From assembly GCF_000478605.2 (NCBI RefSeq), contig NZ_ASHX02000001.1:5843001-5907000 (forward strand): a stretch of 64,000 bases of DNA, read 5' to 3'. The position numbers were made by a program, and so were the translations under genes. Below the pieces are notes generated by a model. That model made no database searches. It was not told the DNA's origin and was given only the letters and a program-made list of their open reading frames with translations. Positions 26,920-36,246 of the stretch are shown in pieces. Source of the DNA: Streptomyces thermolilacinus SPC6. GTDB taxonomy: Bacteria > Actinomycetota > Actinomycetes > Streptomycetales > Streptomycetaceae. The first letter of the stretch is position 1. Every line of letters begins with the position of its first letter.

Positions 26920-27150
26920 ATGAACGACGAGCCACTTCCGGACTGCGCACCCGGCGACACCGCACTCGGCGGCACCGCACCCGACGGGGCCGGGCGCCCG
27001 CCCGTGCTGTGCCGGATGTGCGGGCGCCCGCTGACCGGCCGGGCCTCGCGCCGCACCGGCCTGGGCCCCGCCTGCGACGCGAAACTCCACCCGGACCGCC
27101 CCGACATCCGCCCCCGCCGCCACGAGGTGGAGCAGGACCGCCTGTTCTAG
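26920..27150 (+). CDS. Small Cys-motif protein (DUF6011-like)
   Basis: A 76-aa protein with the motif CRMCGRPLTGRASRRTGLGP followed by ACDAK: two CxxC-type cysteines, a conserved GxGP turn and a third downstream cysteine. This pattern is that of DUF6011-like small proteins that carry one zinc-knuckle and often accompany DNA-binding functions. The ATG has no Shine-Dalgarno; TAGACA ends 7 nt upstream, so a leaderless transcript is plausible. It diverges from the peroxidase gene. Function unknown. Confidence 0.75.
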   Translation: MNDEPLPDCAPGDTALGGTAPDGAGRPPVLCRMCGRPLTGRASRRTGLGPACDAKLHPDRPDIRPRRHEVEQDRLF

Positions 27151-27202
27151 GCGCCCCCGTAGCGGCCGCGGGGCCACGAGGCTCGGCGGGGGCGAAACCC
27201 GG

Positions 27203-28525
27203 TCAGCGAGCGGGGAGTCTCACCTGCACCGGGCCGCAGCCGATGCGCTCGGCCTCCGCTCTGACGTAGCCGGGCAGCAGGTCCCGGACGATGTCCGCGT
27301 CGCTGCGGAACGTGTCGAGGTTCTCCACCGTCATCACCACGGGGCCCGTCTGGCACGTCACCTCGTACACGGCGCGGTTCGGGGCGATCACCCCGCTGCC
27401 CCTCGTGCCCGGGACGCGGGCGCCTCCCTTGAGCAGTTCCCGTGAGTACACCTCGGCAACGCCCGGATCGACGACCGTCGACAGCCGCACGTCCGGGTCG
27501 CGCCTACCGCCCGCCTCGCAGGTCCGGGCCACCCCGCCCTCGCCGCTCACGCGGTACCGCTCCAGGGGCTCGCGGTAGGCGGTGGGGAGCCGGAGGCCCT
27601 TGACCCCGCAGAAGGCGTCCGGTTTCACGTCCTCCCAGTCGGGCAGGGGGGCCAGCTTCCCGGGGGCCTTGTAGGCGCCGGAGCAGCCCAGCTCGCGGAT
27701 GACGCCGTTGGCCGCCTCCACGGTCACGCGCGCCAGCGCGTCGCGGTCCGGCCCGTCGTAGTCGCTCGGGGAGTCGAAGTCGTGCTCGCCCAGCGCCACA
27801 TCGACGACGGTGGCGCCTTCCGACAGCCCGGGGCGGCCCACGCAGCTCTGGGGTACGGCGAGCCACGCGCGGGACGCGGAGACCATGCCCGGCAGGCCGT
27901 CGCCCAGCGGGACCATGCGGCTCGAGAGGAACTCGGCGGGCCAGCGGCGGTCGTCGGTGCCGTACAGCCCGTCGAGGGCGTGCACCCGCACGATCACCTG
28001 CCGACGCGCCCGGTCCCCCTTGAAGCTGGTGATCCGGCACTGCCCGTACGAGAGCGAGGCGGTGCGCGGGTCACGCCGCAGGTCCTGCTCGTCCACCTCC
28101 AGCCGGCGGTCGCCGAACAGGGCGGACGTCCCGGCCCCGCTGAGGGAGTCCCAGCAGGGGGCGGGCTTCAGCAGCGGGAGGGTGTCCGTCCGCCAGGCCA
28201 CCGTCCCGGCGCCGAGCAGCACACCGGCGAGCCCGGCGGCGGTCGCGGCGAGAACGGTGCGGTTGCGCAGGAGGCGGCGCAGCGCGGACGGCCGGTCGGG
28301 GGCGGCCGCCGGTGCCCCGTCGGGCGCGGGCGTGTCCGCCGTACCGTCGTGCGCGGCCACGGCGTCGTCCGGGGCGTCGTCGTGCGCTGCCCCGGCCCGG
28401 TCCGGTTCGTCCTTCCCGGCCCCGGCCCCGGCCCGGACGGCCGGCTCCTGCCGCGCCTCCGTCGCGCAAGCCTCGGCGCTCTCGGCGCTCGCCCCGAGCG
28501 TCTTGTCGTGCTCGCCGGTCGTCAT
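27203..28525 (-). CDS. Cys-rich single-pass membrane protein A
   Basis: A 440-aa protein I do not recognise by function. A roughly 85-residue Asp/Ala/Pro-rich cytoplasmic segment precedes one transmembrane helix (about residues 92-112, TVLAATAAGLAGVLLGAGTV). The extracytoplasmic part has regularly spaced cysteines (PAPCWDSL, YGQCRI, PQSCVG, LGCSGAYK, AFCGVKG, RTCEAGG, VTCQTG, IGCGP) likely forming disulfides in two repeated halves. Its ATG overlaps the stop of the upstream paralogue (ATGA). Both end with a similar segment (FRSDADIVRDLLPGYVRAEA here; FRNFVASVGTRIGCG in the partner), suggesting an ancient duplication. Confidence 0.83.
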   Translation of the reverse strand: MTTGEHDKTLGASAESAEACATEARQEPAVRAGAGAGKDEPDRAGAAHDDAPDDAVAAHDGTADTPAPDGAPAAAPDRPSALRRLLRNRTVLAATAAGLAGVLLGAGTVAWRTDTLPLLKPAPCWDSLSGAGTSALFGDRRLEVDEQDLRRDPRTASLSYGQCRITSFKGDRARRQVIVRVHALDGLYGTDDRRWPAEFLSSRMVPLGDGLPGMVSASRAWLAVPQSCVGRPGLSEGATVVDVALGEHDFDSPSDYDGPDRDALARVTVEAANGVIRELGCSGAYKAPGKLAPLPDWEDVKPDAFCGVKGLRLPTAYREPLERYRVSGEGGVARTCEAGGRRDPDVRLSTVVDPGVAEVYSRELLKGGARVPGTRGSGVIAPNRAVYEVTCQTGPVVMTVENLDTFRSDADIVRDLLPGYVRAEAERIGCGPVQVRLPAR

Positions 28526-29583
28526 GCCTTGCCCCCTGTTCCGCATCCGATGCGGGTGCCCACGGACGCGACGAAGTTCCTGAAGGACCGTTGGACGACG
28601 GCCTGGTCGGCGGTGAGCGAGCTGTCGACGTGCCCGTAGAACACGGTGGCCCGGCCGTCGCAGGTGGCGCGGGTCAGGCCGTGGGCGGTCCCTTCGGGCA
28701 GCCCCTCGAACAGCGCGGCCATCCGGGGCGTGCCCGTCATGACGTACTGCACGACCGGCATCTCCGACCCGCCGCGTGACCTGGCCGTGGCCGTGCACGT
28801 CTGGAGCCGGGTCGTCACGGCGCCCACCTGTTGCTGGTAGTACGCGTCGGAGCCGAACTCGAAGCTCACGCCCGGTATCCGGCACAGCGGCGTGGCCGCG
28901 AGTTCGCTCCGCTCCGCGACGGTGACCAGCGGCGACGTCGTGCGCAGCGGCTGGTCCGGGGAACAACCCGTGTGGCTCATGCCCGTGTTGGCCACGTCGA
29001 GCAGCATGCGCGTGACCGCCGAGTACGTGCCGATGCTGAACGGCATGGTGACGCGGCCCAGATGGCCGTCGCCCCAGCCCTCGCCGCGCATCGTCACCAC
29101 GGACGGCCTGCCGTCCACATCGCACGCCTCCGGCAGCACCAGCATGGCCCGGTCCCCGGCCACCAGACCGTCGAGCCCGTCCGGCAGCGGGGTCATGGAG
29201 CCGTCGAGGTACTGCGCCAGCCACGCGTGGCGGTCCTTCGCCGCCGGGACGGGGCCGTATTCGACGACGACCCGCTCGTCGAAGGTCAGCGGCTCGTCCG
29301 AGTCGTCGTCCTCGACGGTGGAGGCCACGGCGACCGTGCAGGTTCCCCGCGGGCGGCCGGCGGAGGGCGGCGCGGACTCGGTGCCCGTGCGGGCCGATCC
29401 GGACTCCGCCACCGCCTCGCCGCCGAGGAACGACGGGCCGCTGTTCTCCTGCCACGCGCCCCAGCAGTAACTGTCCCGGAACGGCCCGCTGTCCGTGGCG
29501 TACAGGCCGATCCCGGTCGCCAGGAGCGCGCCCGCGAGCAAACCGCCGATGACCCGCGGGCGCTTTCGTGTGCCGTCAGCCAT
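28522..29583 (-). CDS. Cys-rich single-pass membrane protein B
   Basis: A 353-aa protein paralogous in layout to the downstream gene: a short basic N-terminus, one transmembrane helix at about residues 11-30 (VIGGLLAGALLATGIGLYAT), then an extracytoplasmic domain with paired cysteines (DSYCWGAW, GTCTV, EACDV, HTGCSP, LCRIPG, QTCTA, ATCDG, IGCG). The motif SYCWGAW resembles PCWDSL in the partner. The ATG has a GGGGGAAAG upstream. The two genes form a four-base-overlap pair and are probably surface proteins; no catalytic motif is visible. Confidence 0.83.
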   Translation of the reverse strand: MADGTRKRPRVIGGLLAGALLATGIGLYATDSGPFRDSYCWGAWQENSGPSFLGGEAVAESGSARTGTESAPPSAGRPRGTCTVAVASTVEDDDSDEPLTFDERVVVEYGPVPAAKDRHAWLAQYLDGSMTPLPDGLDGLVAGDRAMLVLPEACDVDGRPSVVTMRGEGWGDGHLGRVTMPFSIGTYSAVTRMLLDVANTGMSHTGCSPDQPLRTTSPLVTVAERSELAATPLCRIPGVSFEFGSDAYYQQQVGAVTTRLQTCTATARSRGGSEMPVVQYVMTGTPRMAALFEGLPEGTAHGLTRATCDGRATVFYGHVDSSLTADQAVVQRSFRNFVASVGTRIGCGTGGKA

Positions 29584-29707
29584 GACTTTCCCCCTTGCGC
29601 ATTCGCGAAGTCAGAGCAAACGGAGTGATCCTAGAGGTCCGTGCTCCGACACCGGAGCGCCGGGGGCGGGGGCGGCCCGATGGTCATGGCGTGGTCCGGG
29701 CGGGTTC

Positions 29708-30580
29708 TCAGCGCAGCCGACGGAACAGGCCCTCCTGGACCACCGAGACGAGCAGCCGGCCCTCCAGGTCGTAGATCCGGCCGCGCGCCAGGCCCCGGCC
29801 GCCCGTGGCGATCGGGGACTCCTGGTCGTACAGGAACCACTCGTCGGCGCGGAACGGCCGGTGGAACCACATCGCGTGGTCCAGCGACGCCATGTCGAAC
29901 CCGCGCGGCCCCCACAGCGGCTCTACCGGGATGCGCACCGCGTCCAGCAGGGTCATGTCGGAGGCGTACGTCAGCGCGCACGTGTGGACCAGCGGGTCGT
30001 CGCCCAGCGGGCCCACCGCGCGCATCCACACCGCGCTGCGCGGGTCGGCGTCCTTGATCTCCTCGGCCGTCCAGCGCAGCCGGTCCACGTACCGGATGTC
30101 GAACGGCTGGCGGCGCGCCATCCGCTCCAGCGACTCTGGCAGCGCCCCCAGGTGCTCGCGGATCTCGTCCACCACCGGCGGCAGCGTTTCCGGCGCCGGG
30201 AAGTCCAGGCGCGGCGGCAGCTGGTGCTCGAACCCGGCCTCCTCCGGCTGGTGGAACGACGCCGTCAGATTGAAGATCGTCTTGCCGCGCTGCACCGCCG
30301 TGACCCGCCGCGTCGTGAACGACCGGCCGTCGCGCACCCGCTCCACCTGGTACACGATCGGCACGCCGGGGATGCCCGGCCGCAGGAAGTACGCGTGCAG
30401 CGAGTGGACCGGGCGGTCGCCCTCCGTCGTGCGGCCGGCGGCGACCAGGGCCTGCCCGGCGACCTGCCCGCCGAAGACCCGCTGCAACGACTCCTCGGGG
30501 CTGCGGCCGCGGAAGATGTTGACCTCGATCTGCTCCAGGTCGAGCAGGTCGACCAGCCTCTCGGCGGGGTTCGTCGTCAT
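29708..30580 (-). CDS. tesB: Acyl-CoA thioesterase II
   Basis: A 290-aa double hot-dog thioesterase hydrolysing acyl-CoAs. N-terminal RVFGGQVAGQALVAA and VHSLHAYFLRPG, middle GRSFTTRRVTAVQRGKTIF, and C-terminal ASLDHAMWFHRPFRADEWFLY (with the catalytic Asp/His region) followed by GRGLARGRIYDLEGRLLVSV are all diagnostic of TesB. The ATG at 30580 is chosen because the conserved domain begins about 10 residues later. It lies 55 nt downstream of the helicase gene on the same strand. Confidence 0.95.
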   Translation of the reverse strand: MTTNPAERLVDLLDLEQIEVNIFRGRSPEESLQRVFGGQVAGQALVAAGRTTEGDRPVHSLHAYFLRPGIPGVPIVYQVERVRDGRSFTTRRVTAVQRGKTIFNLTASFHQPEEAGFEHQLPPRLDFPAPETLPPVVDEIREHLGALPESLERMARRQPFDIRYVDRLRWTAEEIKDADPRSAVWMRAVGPLGDDPLVHTCALTYASDMTLLDAVRIPVEPLWGPRGFDMASLDHAMWFHRPFRADEWFLYDQESPIATGGRGLARGRIYDLEGRLLVSVVQEGLFRRLR

Positions 30581-30635
30581 GGGCTCTCCGGTTCTTCCTC
30601 TCGTTAAGGGCGGGGCGGGAAACGGCGGGCGGCGG

Positions 30636-33149
30636 TCAGAACGGGCCCACGTCGGTGACGCGGACGACCGCGCGGCCCTCCTCGTCCGACGCGGCGAGGT
30701 CCACCTCCGCGCTGATGCCCCAGTCATGGTCGCCGTTCGGGTCGGCGAACGTCTGCCGGACCCGCCACAGGCCGTGCTCCGGGTCCTCCTCGATGGACAG
30801 CAGCTTGGGCCCGCGCGCGTCCGGGCCGGTGCCCAGGTCGTCGTACTCGTCCCAGTACTTGTCCATCGCCTCGCCCCACGCGTCGGCGTCCCAGCCGGAC
30901 TCGCCGTCCAGCTCGCCCAGCTCCTCCACATGGTCCAGCGCGGCCAGCTCCACCCGTCGGAACATCGCGTTCCGTACGAGGACGCGGAAGGCGCGGGCGT
31001 TGGCCGTGACCGGCTTGACCTGGTCGGCCTTCTCCTGCGCCTGCTCGGCGGTCTCCACCTCCGGGTTGGCCAGCTGCTCCCACTCGTCCAGCAGGCTGGA
31101 GTCCACCTGGCGGACCATCTCGCCCAGCCAGGCGATCAGGTCCTCCAGGTCCTCGGTCTTCAGGTCGTCCGGGATCGTGTGGTCCAGCGCCTTGTACGCG
31201 CTCGCCAGGTACCGCAGCACGATGCCCTCGGTGCGGGCCAGCTCGTAGAACGAGGTGAACTCCGTGAAGGACAGCGCCCGTTCGTACATGTCGCGGATCA
31301 CAGACTTCGGCGACACGGGATGGTCACCGACCCACGGGTGCGACTTCCGGTAGACGTTGTACGCGTGCCACAGCAGCTCCTCCAGCGGCTTCGGGTACGA
31401 CACCTCCTGGAGCCGCTCCATCCGCTCCTCGTACTCGACGCCGTCCGACTTCATCTCGGCGACCGCCTCGCCGCGCGCCTTGTTCTGCTGCGCGGCGAGG
31501 ATCTGCCGCGGGTCGTCCAGCGTCGATTCCACCACCGACACCATGTCCAGCGCGTACGACGGCGACTCCGGGTCCAGCAGCTCGAACGCGGCCAGCGCGA
31601 ACGTGGACAGCGGCTGGTTCAGCGCGAAGTCCTGCTGGAGGTCCACGGTCAGCCGGATCGTGCGGCCCTCCGCGTCCGGCCGGTCCAGCTGCTCGACGAC
31701 CCCGCCGTCCAGCAGCGACCGGTAGATCGCGATGGCGCGGCGGATGTGCCGCAGCTGGTTCTTGCGCGGCTCGTGGTTGTCCTCCAGCAGGCGGCGCATC
31801 GCCTCGAACGCGTTGCCCGGCCGGGCGATCACGGACAGCAGCATCGTGTGCGTGACACGGAAACGGGAGGTCAGCGGCTCCGGCTCGGACGCGATCAGCT
31901 TCTCGTAGGTGTTCTCCGTCCAGTTGACGAAGCCCTCGGGAGCCTTCTTGCGGACGACCTTGCGGCGCTTCTTCGGGTCGTCGCCCGCCTTCGCCAGCGC
32001 CTTCTCGTTCTCGATGACGTGCTCGGGCGCCTGCGCGACGACGAACCCGGCCGTGTCGAACCCGGCCCGCCCGGCGCGCCCGGCGATCTGGTGGAACTCC
32101 CGGGCGCGCAGCGTGCGCACCCGGTTCCCGTCGTACTTCGTCAGGGCGGTGAACAGCACCGTGCGGATGGGGACGTTGACGCCGACGCCGAGCGTGTCCG
32201 TACCGCAGATCACCTTCAGCAGACCGGCCTGGGCGAGCTTCTCCACCAGCCGCCGGTACTTCGGCAGCATGCCCGCGTGGTGCACGCCGATGCCGTGCCG
32301 CACGTACCGCGACAGGTTGCGGCCGAACGTGGTGGTGAACCGGAAGTTGCCGATCAGCTCGGCGATCTTGTCCTTCTCCTCGCGCGAGCACATGTTGATG
32401 CTCATCAGCGACTGCGCCCGCTCGACGGCGGCGGCCTGCGTGAAGTGGACGATGTAGACCGGCGCCTGCTTGGTGTCCAGCAGCTCGGTCAGCGTCTCCG
32501 TGATCGGCGTCGTCCGGTACTCGTACGACAGCGGCACCGGGCGCGTCGCGGAGCGGACCACGGCGGTGGGGCGGCCCGTGCGGCGCGTCAGGTCCTTCTC
32601 GAACATCGACACGTCGCCGAGCGTCGCCGACATCAGCACGAACTGCGCCTGCGGCAGTTCGAGGATCGGGATCTGCCAGGCCCAGCCCCGGTCCGGCTCC
32701 GCGTAGAAGTGGAACTCGTCCATGACGACCTGGCCGATGTCGGCGTCCTTGCCGTCGCGCAGCGCGATCGACGCCAGCACCTCGGCCGTGCAGCAGATCA
32801 CCGGCGCGTCGGCGTTCACCGACGCGTCGCCGGTCAGCATGCCGACGTTCTCCGTGCCGAACAGCTTGCACAGGTCGAAGAACTTCTCCGACACGAGCGC
32901 CTTGATCGGCGCCGTGTAGAACGTCACCTGGTCATTCGCCAGCGCCGTGAAGTGCGCACCCGCCGCGACCAGGCTCTTTCCCGAGCCGGTGGGGGTGGAG
33001 AGGATCACGTTGGCGCCGGACACCACCTCGATCAGCGCCTCCTCCTGGGCCGGGTACAGCGAGATGCCCCGGGCTGACGCCCATGACGAGAAGGCCTCGA
33101 AGAGGGCATCGGGATCGGCGGTCTGCGGCAGCTGATCGATAAGGGTCAC
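30636..33149 (-). CDS. Ski2-like DEAD/DEAH helicase (DUF3516)
   Basis: An 837-aa superfamily 2 helicase. Motif I TPTGSGKS is at residues 52-59, DEFH (motif II) at about 144-147, SATL follows, motif VI is QIAGRAGRAGF, and a long C-terminal region is of the actinobacterial DUF3516 type. Such proteins act on RNA or structured nucleic acids; the exact role is not settled. The GTG at 33149 (VTLIDQLPQ) with GGAGG upstream is preferred to a start 20 codons earlier. It diverges from a membrane hydrolase gene. Confidence 0.93.
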   Translation of the reverse strand: MTLIDQLPQTADPDALFEAFSSWASARGISLYPAQEEALIEVVSGANVILSTPTGSGKSLVAAGAHFTALANDQVTFYTAPIKALVSEKFFDLCKLFGTENVGMLTGDASVNADAPVICCTAEVLASIALRDGKDADIGQVVMDEFHFYAEPDRGWAWQIPILELPQAQFVLMSATLGDVSMFEKDLTRRTGRPTAVVRSATRPVPLSYEYRTTPITETLTELLDTKQAPVYIVHFTQAAAVERAQSLMSINMCSREEKDKIAELIGNFRFTTTFGRNLSRYVRHGIGVHHAGMLPKYRRLVEKLAQAGLLKVICGTDTLGVGVNVPIRTVLFTALTKYDGNRVRTLRAREFHQIAGRAGRAGFDTAGFVVAQAPEHVIENEKALAKAGDDPKKRRKVVRKKAPEGFVNWTENTYEKLIASEPEPLTSRFRVTHTMLLSVIARPGNAFEAMRRLLEDNHEPRKNQLRHIRRAIAIYRSLLDGGVVEQLDRPDAEGRTIRLTVDLQQDFALNQPLSTFALAAFELLDPESPSYALDMVSVVESTLDDPRQILAAQQNKARGEAVAEMKSDGVEYEERMERLQEVSYPKPLEELLWHAYNVYRKSHPWVGDHPVSPKSVIRDMYERALSFTEFTSFYELARTEGIVLRYLASAYKALDHTIPDDLKTEDLEDLIAWLGEMVRQVDSSLLDEWEQLANPEVETAEQAQEKADQVKPVTANARAFRVLVRNAMFRRVELAALDHVEELGELDGESGWDADAWGEAMDKYWDEYDDLGTGPDARGPKLLSIEEDPEHGLWRVRQTFADPNGDHDWGISAEVDLAASDEEGRAVVRVTDVGPF

Positions 33150-33270
33150 GCCTCCATCTTGCCTGGCTTCGCCCGGGAAGCGGGAACCGGCCACCGCCCC
33201 GAAGATCACGAGCGGTACCCTGTCCCGTCAACTCGGGTACACGAAAAGCGGACTGGGGCGGGGCACGCAC

Positions 33271-34062
33271 ATGATGGGACCGGCGCACTCACTCTCCGGG
33301 GCGGCAGCCTGGCTGGGGGTGGGCGCCGCGGCAACCGCCGCCGGACATCCCATGCCGTGGCCGGTTCTCGTCGTCGGCGCGCTCATCTGCGCCGGAGCGG
33401 CGCTCGCCCCGGACCTCGACCACAAGTCGGCGACGATCTCCCGTGCCTTCGGGCCGCTGTCCCGCTGGCTGTGCGAGGTCGTCGACAAGCTGTCGTACGC
33501 CGTCTACAAGGCGACCCGCACGCGCACGGACCCGCGCCGCAGCGGCGGCCACCGCACGCTGACCCACACCGCGCTCTGGGCGGTCGCCATCGGTGTCGGC
33601 GGTTCCGTCATCGCGGTCACCGGCGGCCGCTGGGCCGTCCTCGGCATCCTCTTCGTCCACCTGGTCCTCGCCGTCGAGGGCCTGCTGTGGCGGGCCGCCC
33701 GCGTCTCCAGCGACGTCCTCGTGTGGCTGCTCGGCGCGAGCTGCGCCTGGATCCTCGCCGGGGTGCTGGACCATCCCGGCAACGGCGCGAACTGGCTGTT
33801 CGACGCGCCCGGGCAGGAGTACATGTGGCTGGGACTGCCGATCGTGCTGGGCGCGCTGGTGCACGACATCGGCGACGCGCTGACCGTGTCGGGCTGCCCC
33901 ATCCTGTGGCCGCTGCCGATCAAGAAGAAGCGCTGGTACCCGATCGGCCCGCCGAAGGCGCTGCGCTTCAAGGCGGGCAGCTGGGTCGAGGTCCGCGTGC
34001 TGATGCCTGTCTTCATGGTGCTCGGCGGCTTCGGCGGAGTGGTCGCGCTGAACGTCATCTGA
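33271..34062 (+). CDS. YdjM-like membrane-bound metal-dependent hydrolase
   Basis: A 263-aa membrane protein of the YdjM/LexA-binding inner membrane (PF04307) family. Conserved metal-site-like residues: GPAHSLSGAAAW near the start, LAPDLDHKSA (about residues 46-55) and GGHRTLTHTALW (about residues 91-102). Several hydrophobic helices follow, ending with VHDIGDALTVSGCPILWP, another family hallmark. There is no clear Shine-Dalgarno before the ATG. The substrate is unknown for the family. Confidence 0.9.
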   Translation: MMGPAHSLSGAAAWLGVGAAATAAGHPMPWPVLVVGALICAGAALAPDLDHKSATISRAFGPLSRWLCEVVDKLSYAVYKATRTRTDPRRSGGHRTLTHTALWAVAIGVGGSVIAVTGGRWAVLGILFVHLVLAVEGLLWRAARVSSDVLVWLLGASCAWILAGVLDHPGNGANWLFDAPGQEYMWLGLPIVLGALVHDIGDALTVSGCPILWPLPIKKKRWYPIGPPKALRFKAGSWVEVRVLMPVFMVLGGFGGVVALNVI

Positions 34063-34201
34063 GACAGGCGTGCGGGGCGGGCTGTGCGGTCCGCGGAGCT
34101 GCCCACGGCGCGGGGCGGTCCTCGGCTGTCCCCGTGCCGAGGTCCGGCCCGCCGGGCTTTCCGCGGTGAGGCGGGGCGCTCCGCGGGGCCTTCCCCGGCC
34201 G

Positions 34202-34343
34202 GGGGCGGTCGGCGGGGCCTTCCCCGTCCGGGGGCCGGTCCGCCGGGCCGTCCCTGGCCCTGGGGCGGTCGGCGGGGCCTTCCCCGTCCGGGGGCCGGTC
34301 CGCCGGGCCGTCCCTGGCCCTGGGGCGGTCGGCGGGGCCTTCC
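34202..34343. repeat. 60-bp tandem repeat
   Basis: The 421-nt gap 34063-34483 contains two near-identical 60-bp units (34201-34260 and 34261-34320, differing only at their first base) and about 22 bp of a third. Looser copies precede them. The unit is extremely GC-rich. Both strands read through it in frame because 60 is a multiple of three, but no ribosome binding site or codon pattern supports a gene. Confidence 0.85.
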
Positions 34344-34483
34344 CGCCCTGGTGCGGTTCGCCGGACTTCCTGTGGCATTCGGCCCGGTCTGCCGCGTTTC
34401 CTCCGTCGGGGCGCGTACAGAACCAGCCGATGTACGTCCCGCCTCTGGCGCCCACGTCCGGCCCCGCGCTTCACTCCCTCCCC

Positions 34484-36103
34484 ATGGGACAACGAACGAT
34501 CATGAGCATGATCACCGGTCTGGTGCTCGCCGCCGGTGTTCTCGCGGGAGGGCCGGCCGCCGCCATCGCGGCCGAGCGGCCCGCGGTGCCCGCCGAGTTC
34601 GGCTCCGACTGGCACGACCCGGTGAGCGCCGCGCCGCCCGTGCCCCGGCCGGAGGGAGTGCGCTCCTGCGAGGTGACGGTCGCCCGCGCCCAGTTCCGCG
34701 ACTTCACCCCGTACCGCGGCTCCTACACGCCGCCCGAGGGCTGCGGCAGCCGGTGGAGCGCCGTGGTGCTGCGCCTCGACGGCAACGTCAAGGGACGCCA
34801 GTACGACCGGCTCGGCCACCTCTCCATCGGCGGCGTCGAGGTATTCCGCACCTCCACCCCACAGCCCTCGCCCGAGGGCATCACGTGGTCGGTGGAGAAG
34901 GACGTCACCCGCTACAGCGACACGCTGAGCCGCCCGCAGCCCGTCGAGATGCTCATCGGCAACGTCGTCAACGACACGTACACGGGCGTAATCGACGTCA
35001 CCGTCACCCTCACCTTCTACGCGACCCGCGCCCCGGACGGCCCCGCTCCCGACCCGGCCACCACCCCCGAGCGCGTCCTGCCGCTCGGCGCGGACGGCAC
35101 CGTCACCACCCCGCGCAACACCGAGCGCCTCCTCGCCGAGGTCTACGCCACCGGCTCCGGCGGCGGCTGCGAGGAGTACTGGTACATGAGCGTCCCGACC
35201 GGGGCGCCCTACTCCTGCACCGCCGCCGACGGCCCTCACCGCGAGGTCCGCATCACCGTGGACGGGCGGCTCGCCGGGATCGCCGCGCCCTTCCCGACGG
35301 TCTGGACGGGCGGCTGGTCCAACCCGTTCCTCTGGTACGTGATCCCCGGGCCCCGCGCCCTCGACGTCAAGCCCGTCGTCTACGACCTGACGCCCTTCGC
35401 CGGACTCCTCAACGACGGCCGCCCGCACCGCGTCGAGGTCTCCGTCGCGGGCGCCCCGGCCGGACAGCAGGGCTGGAGCACCCCCACCAACCTGCTGCTG
35501 TGGCAGGACGAGGGCCGCGACGTCGTGACCGGCGCCCTCACCCGCCACGAGGACGGCGGCCTCGCCAACAGCTCCGTCCACACCCCGGGCGCCCCTCACC
35601 GCCTCGACACGACGGCCGCGCACCGGCTGACCGTCGCCGGGTACCTCGACACGTCCCACGGCCGGGTGACCACCAGCGTCACCCGCTCCGTCGGCCACAC
35701 CTCCGTCCACCGCTGGGGCGCCGACGAGAACCCCGACGCCCTCGACGCCACCTGGACCGACCACGAGACGGTCACCACCGGCGCCACCACCACCCGCACC
35801 CGGCGCACGTACACGATGGACGGCGAGACCACCCTCGGCGCGGGCGACCGGCTGCGCACGGTGCTGAGCCTCGCCGACCGAGCCCGCACCGACGTGGAGC
35901 GCGACGGCCGGCGCCTGACCTTCTCGCGCCTCGACAACACGTACACGGGCGACGCCACGTTCACCCTCGGCGTCCCGCGCGACCAGCGCCGCGCGGTGGG
36001 CACCTCGATGGAGCGGTACCGGCTCCACGACTCCGCCGGATGCCACGACCGCACGCTCCGCACGGCCCAGGGCGCCCTGACGGAGGACCGCGCCCGCTGC
36101 TGA
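34484..36103 (+). CDS. Secreted PNGase A-like peptide-N-glycosidase
   Basis: A 539-aa protein of the peptide N-acetyl-beta-D-glucosaminyl asparaginase amidase A family (PF12222), better known from plants and fungi, which removes N-glycans from glycopeptides. The signal peptide MGQRTIMSMITGLVLAAGVL ends in AAIAAERP. Family-like segments: RWSAVVLRLDGNVKGRQYDR, SIGGVEVFRTSTPQPSPEGI, ERLLAEVYATGSGGGCEEYW and GGWSNPFLWYVIPGP. Two cysteine pairs are plausible. No Shine-Dalgarno precedes this ATG; an alternative ATG at 34430 would lengthen the signal peptide. It is monocistronic and followed by a strong hairpin. Confidence 0.85.
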   Translation: MGQRTIMSMITGLVLAAGVLAGGPAAAIAAERPAVPAEFGSDWHDPVSAAPPVPRPEGVRSCEVTVARAQFRDFTPYRGSYTPPEGCGSRWSAVVLRLDGNVKGRQYDRLGHLSIGGVEVFRTSTPQPSPEGITWSVEKDVTRYSDTLSRPQPVEMLIGNVVNDTYTGVIDVTVTLTFYATRAPDGPAPDPATTPERVLPLGADGTVTTPRNTERLLAEVYATGSGGGCEEYWYMSVPTGAPYSCTAADGPHREVRITVDGRLAGIAAPFPTVWTGGWSNPFLWYVIPGPRALDVKPVVYDLTPFAGLLNDGRPHRVEVSVAGAPAGQQGWSTPTNLLLWQDEGRDVVTGALTRHEDGGLANSSVHTPGAPHRLDTTAAHRLTVAGYLDTSHGRVTTSVTRSVGHTSVHRWGADENPDALDATWTDHETVTTGATTTRTRRTYTMDGETTLGAGDRLRTVLSLADRARTDVERDGRRLTFSRLDNTYTGDATFTLGVPRDQRRAVGTSMERYRLHDSAGCHDRTLRTAQGALTEDRARC

Positions 36104-36246
36104 CGAGCCCCTTTCCGGCTCCCGCGCGGCCTCCGGAGCCCGCGCCCGCGCCCCGGCCCGCGCGGCCTGCTGAGCCGCCCGGGGCCCAACCGCCCGGGCA
36201 GGCTCCGAGCCGGGTGCAGGGCTCCGGCCGCCCGGAGTCCGGGGCA

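Noticed and set aside
34430..34483. Earlier ATG for the PNGase-like protein
   Set aside because: It would add 18 residues before a complete signal peptide and has no ribosome binding site; it cannot be excluded but 34484 fits better.
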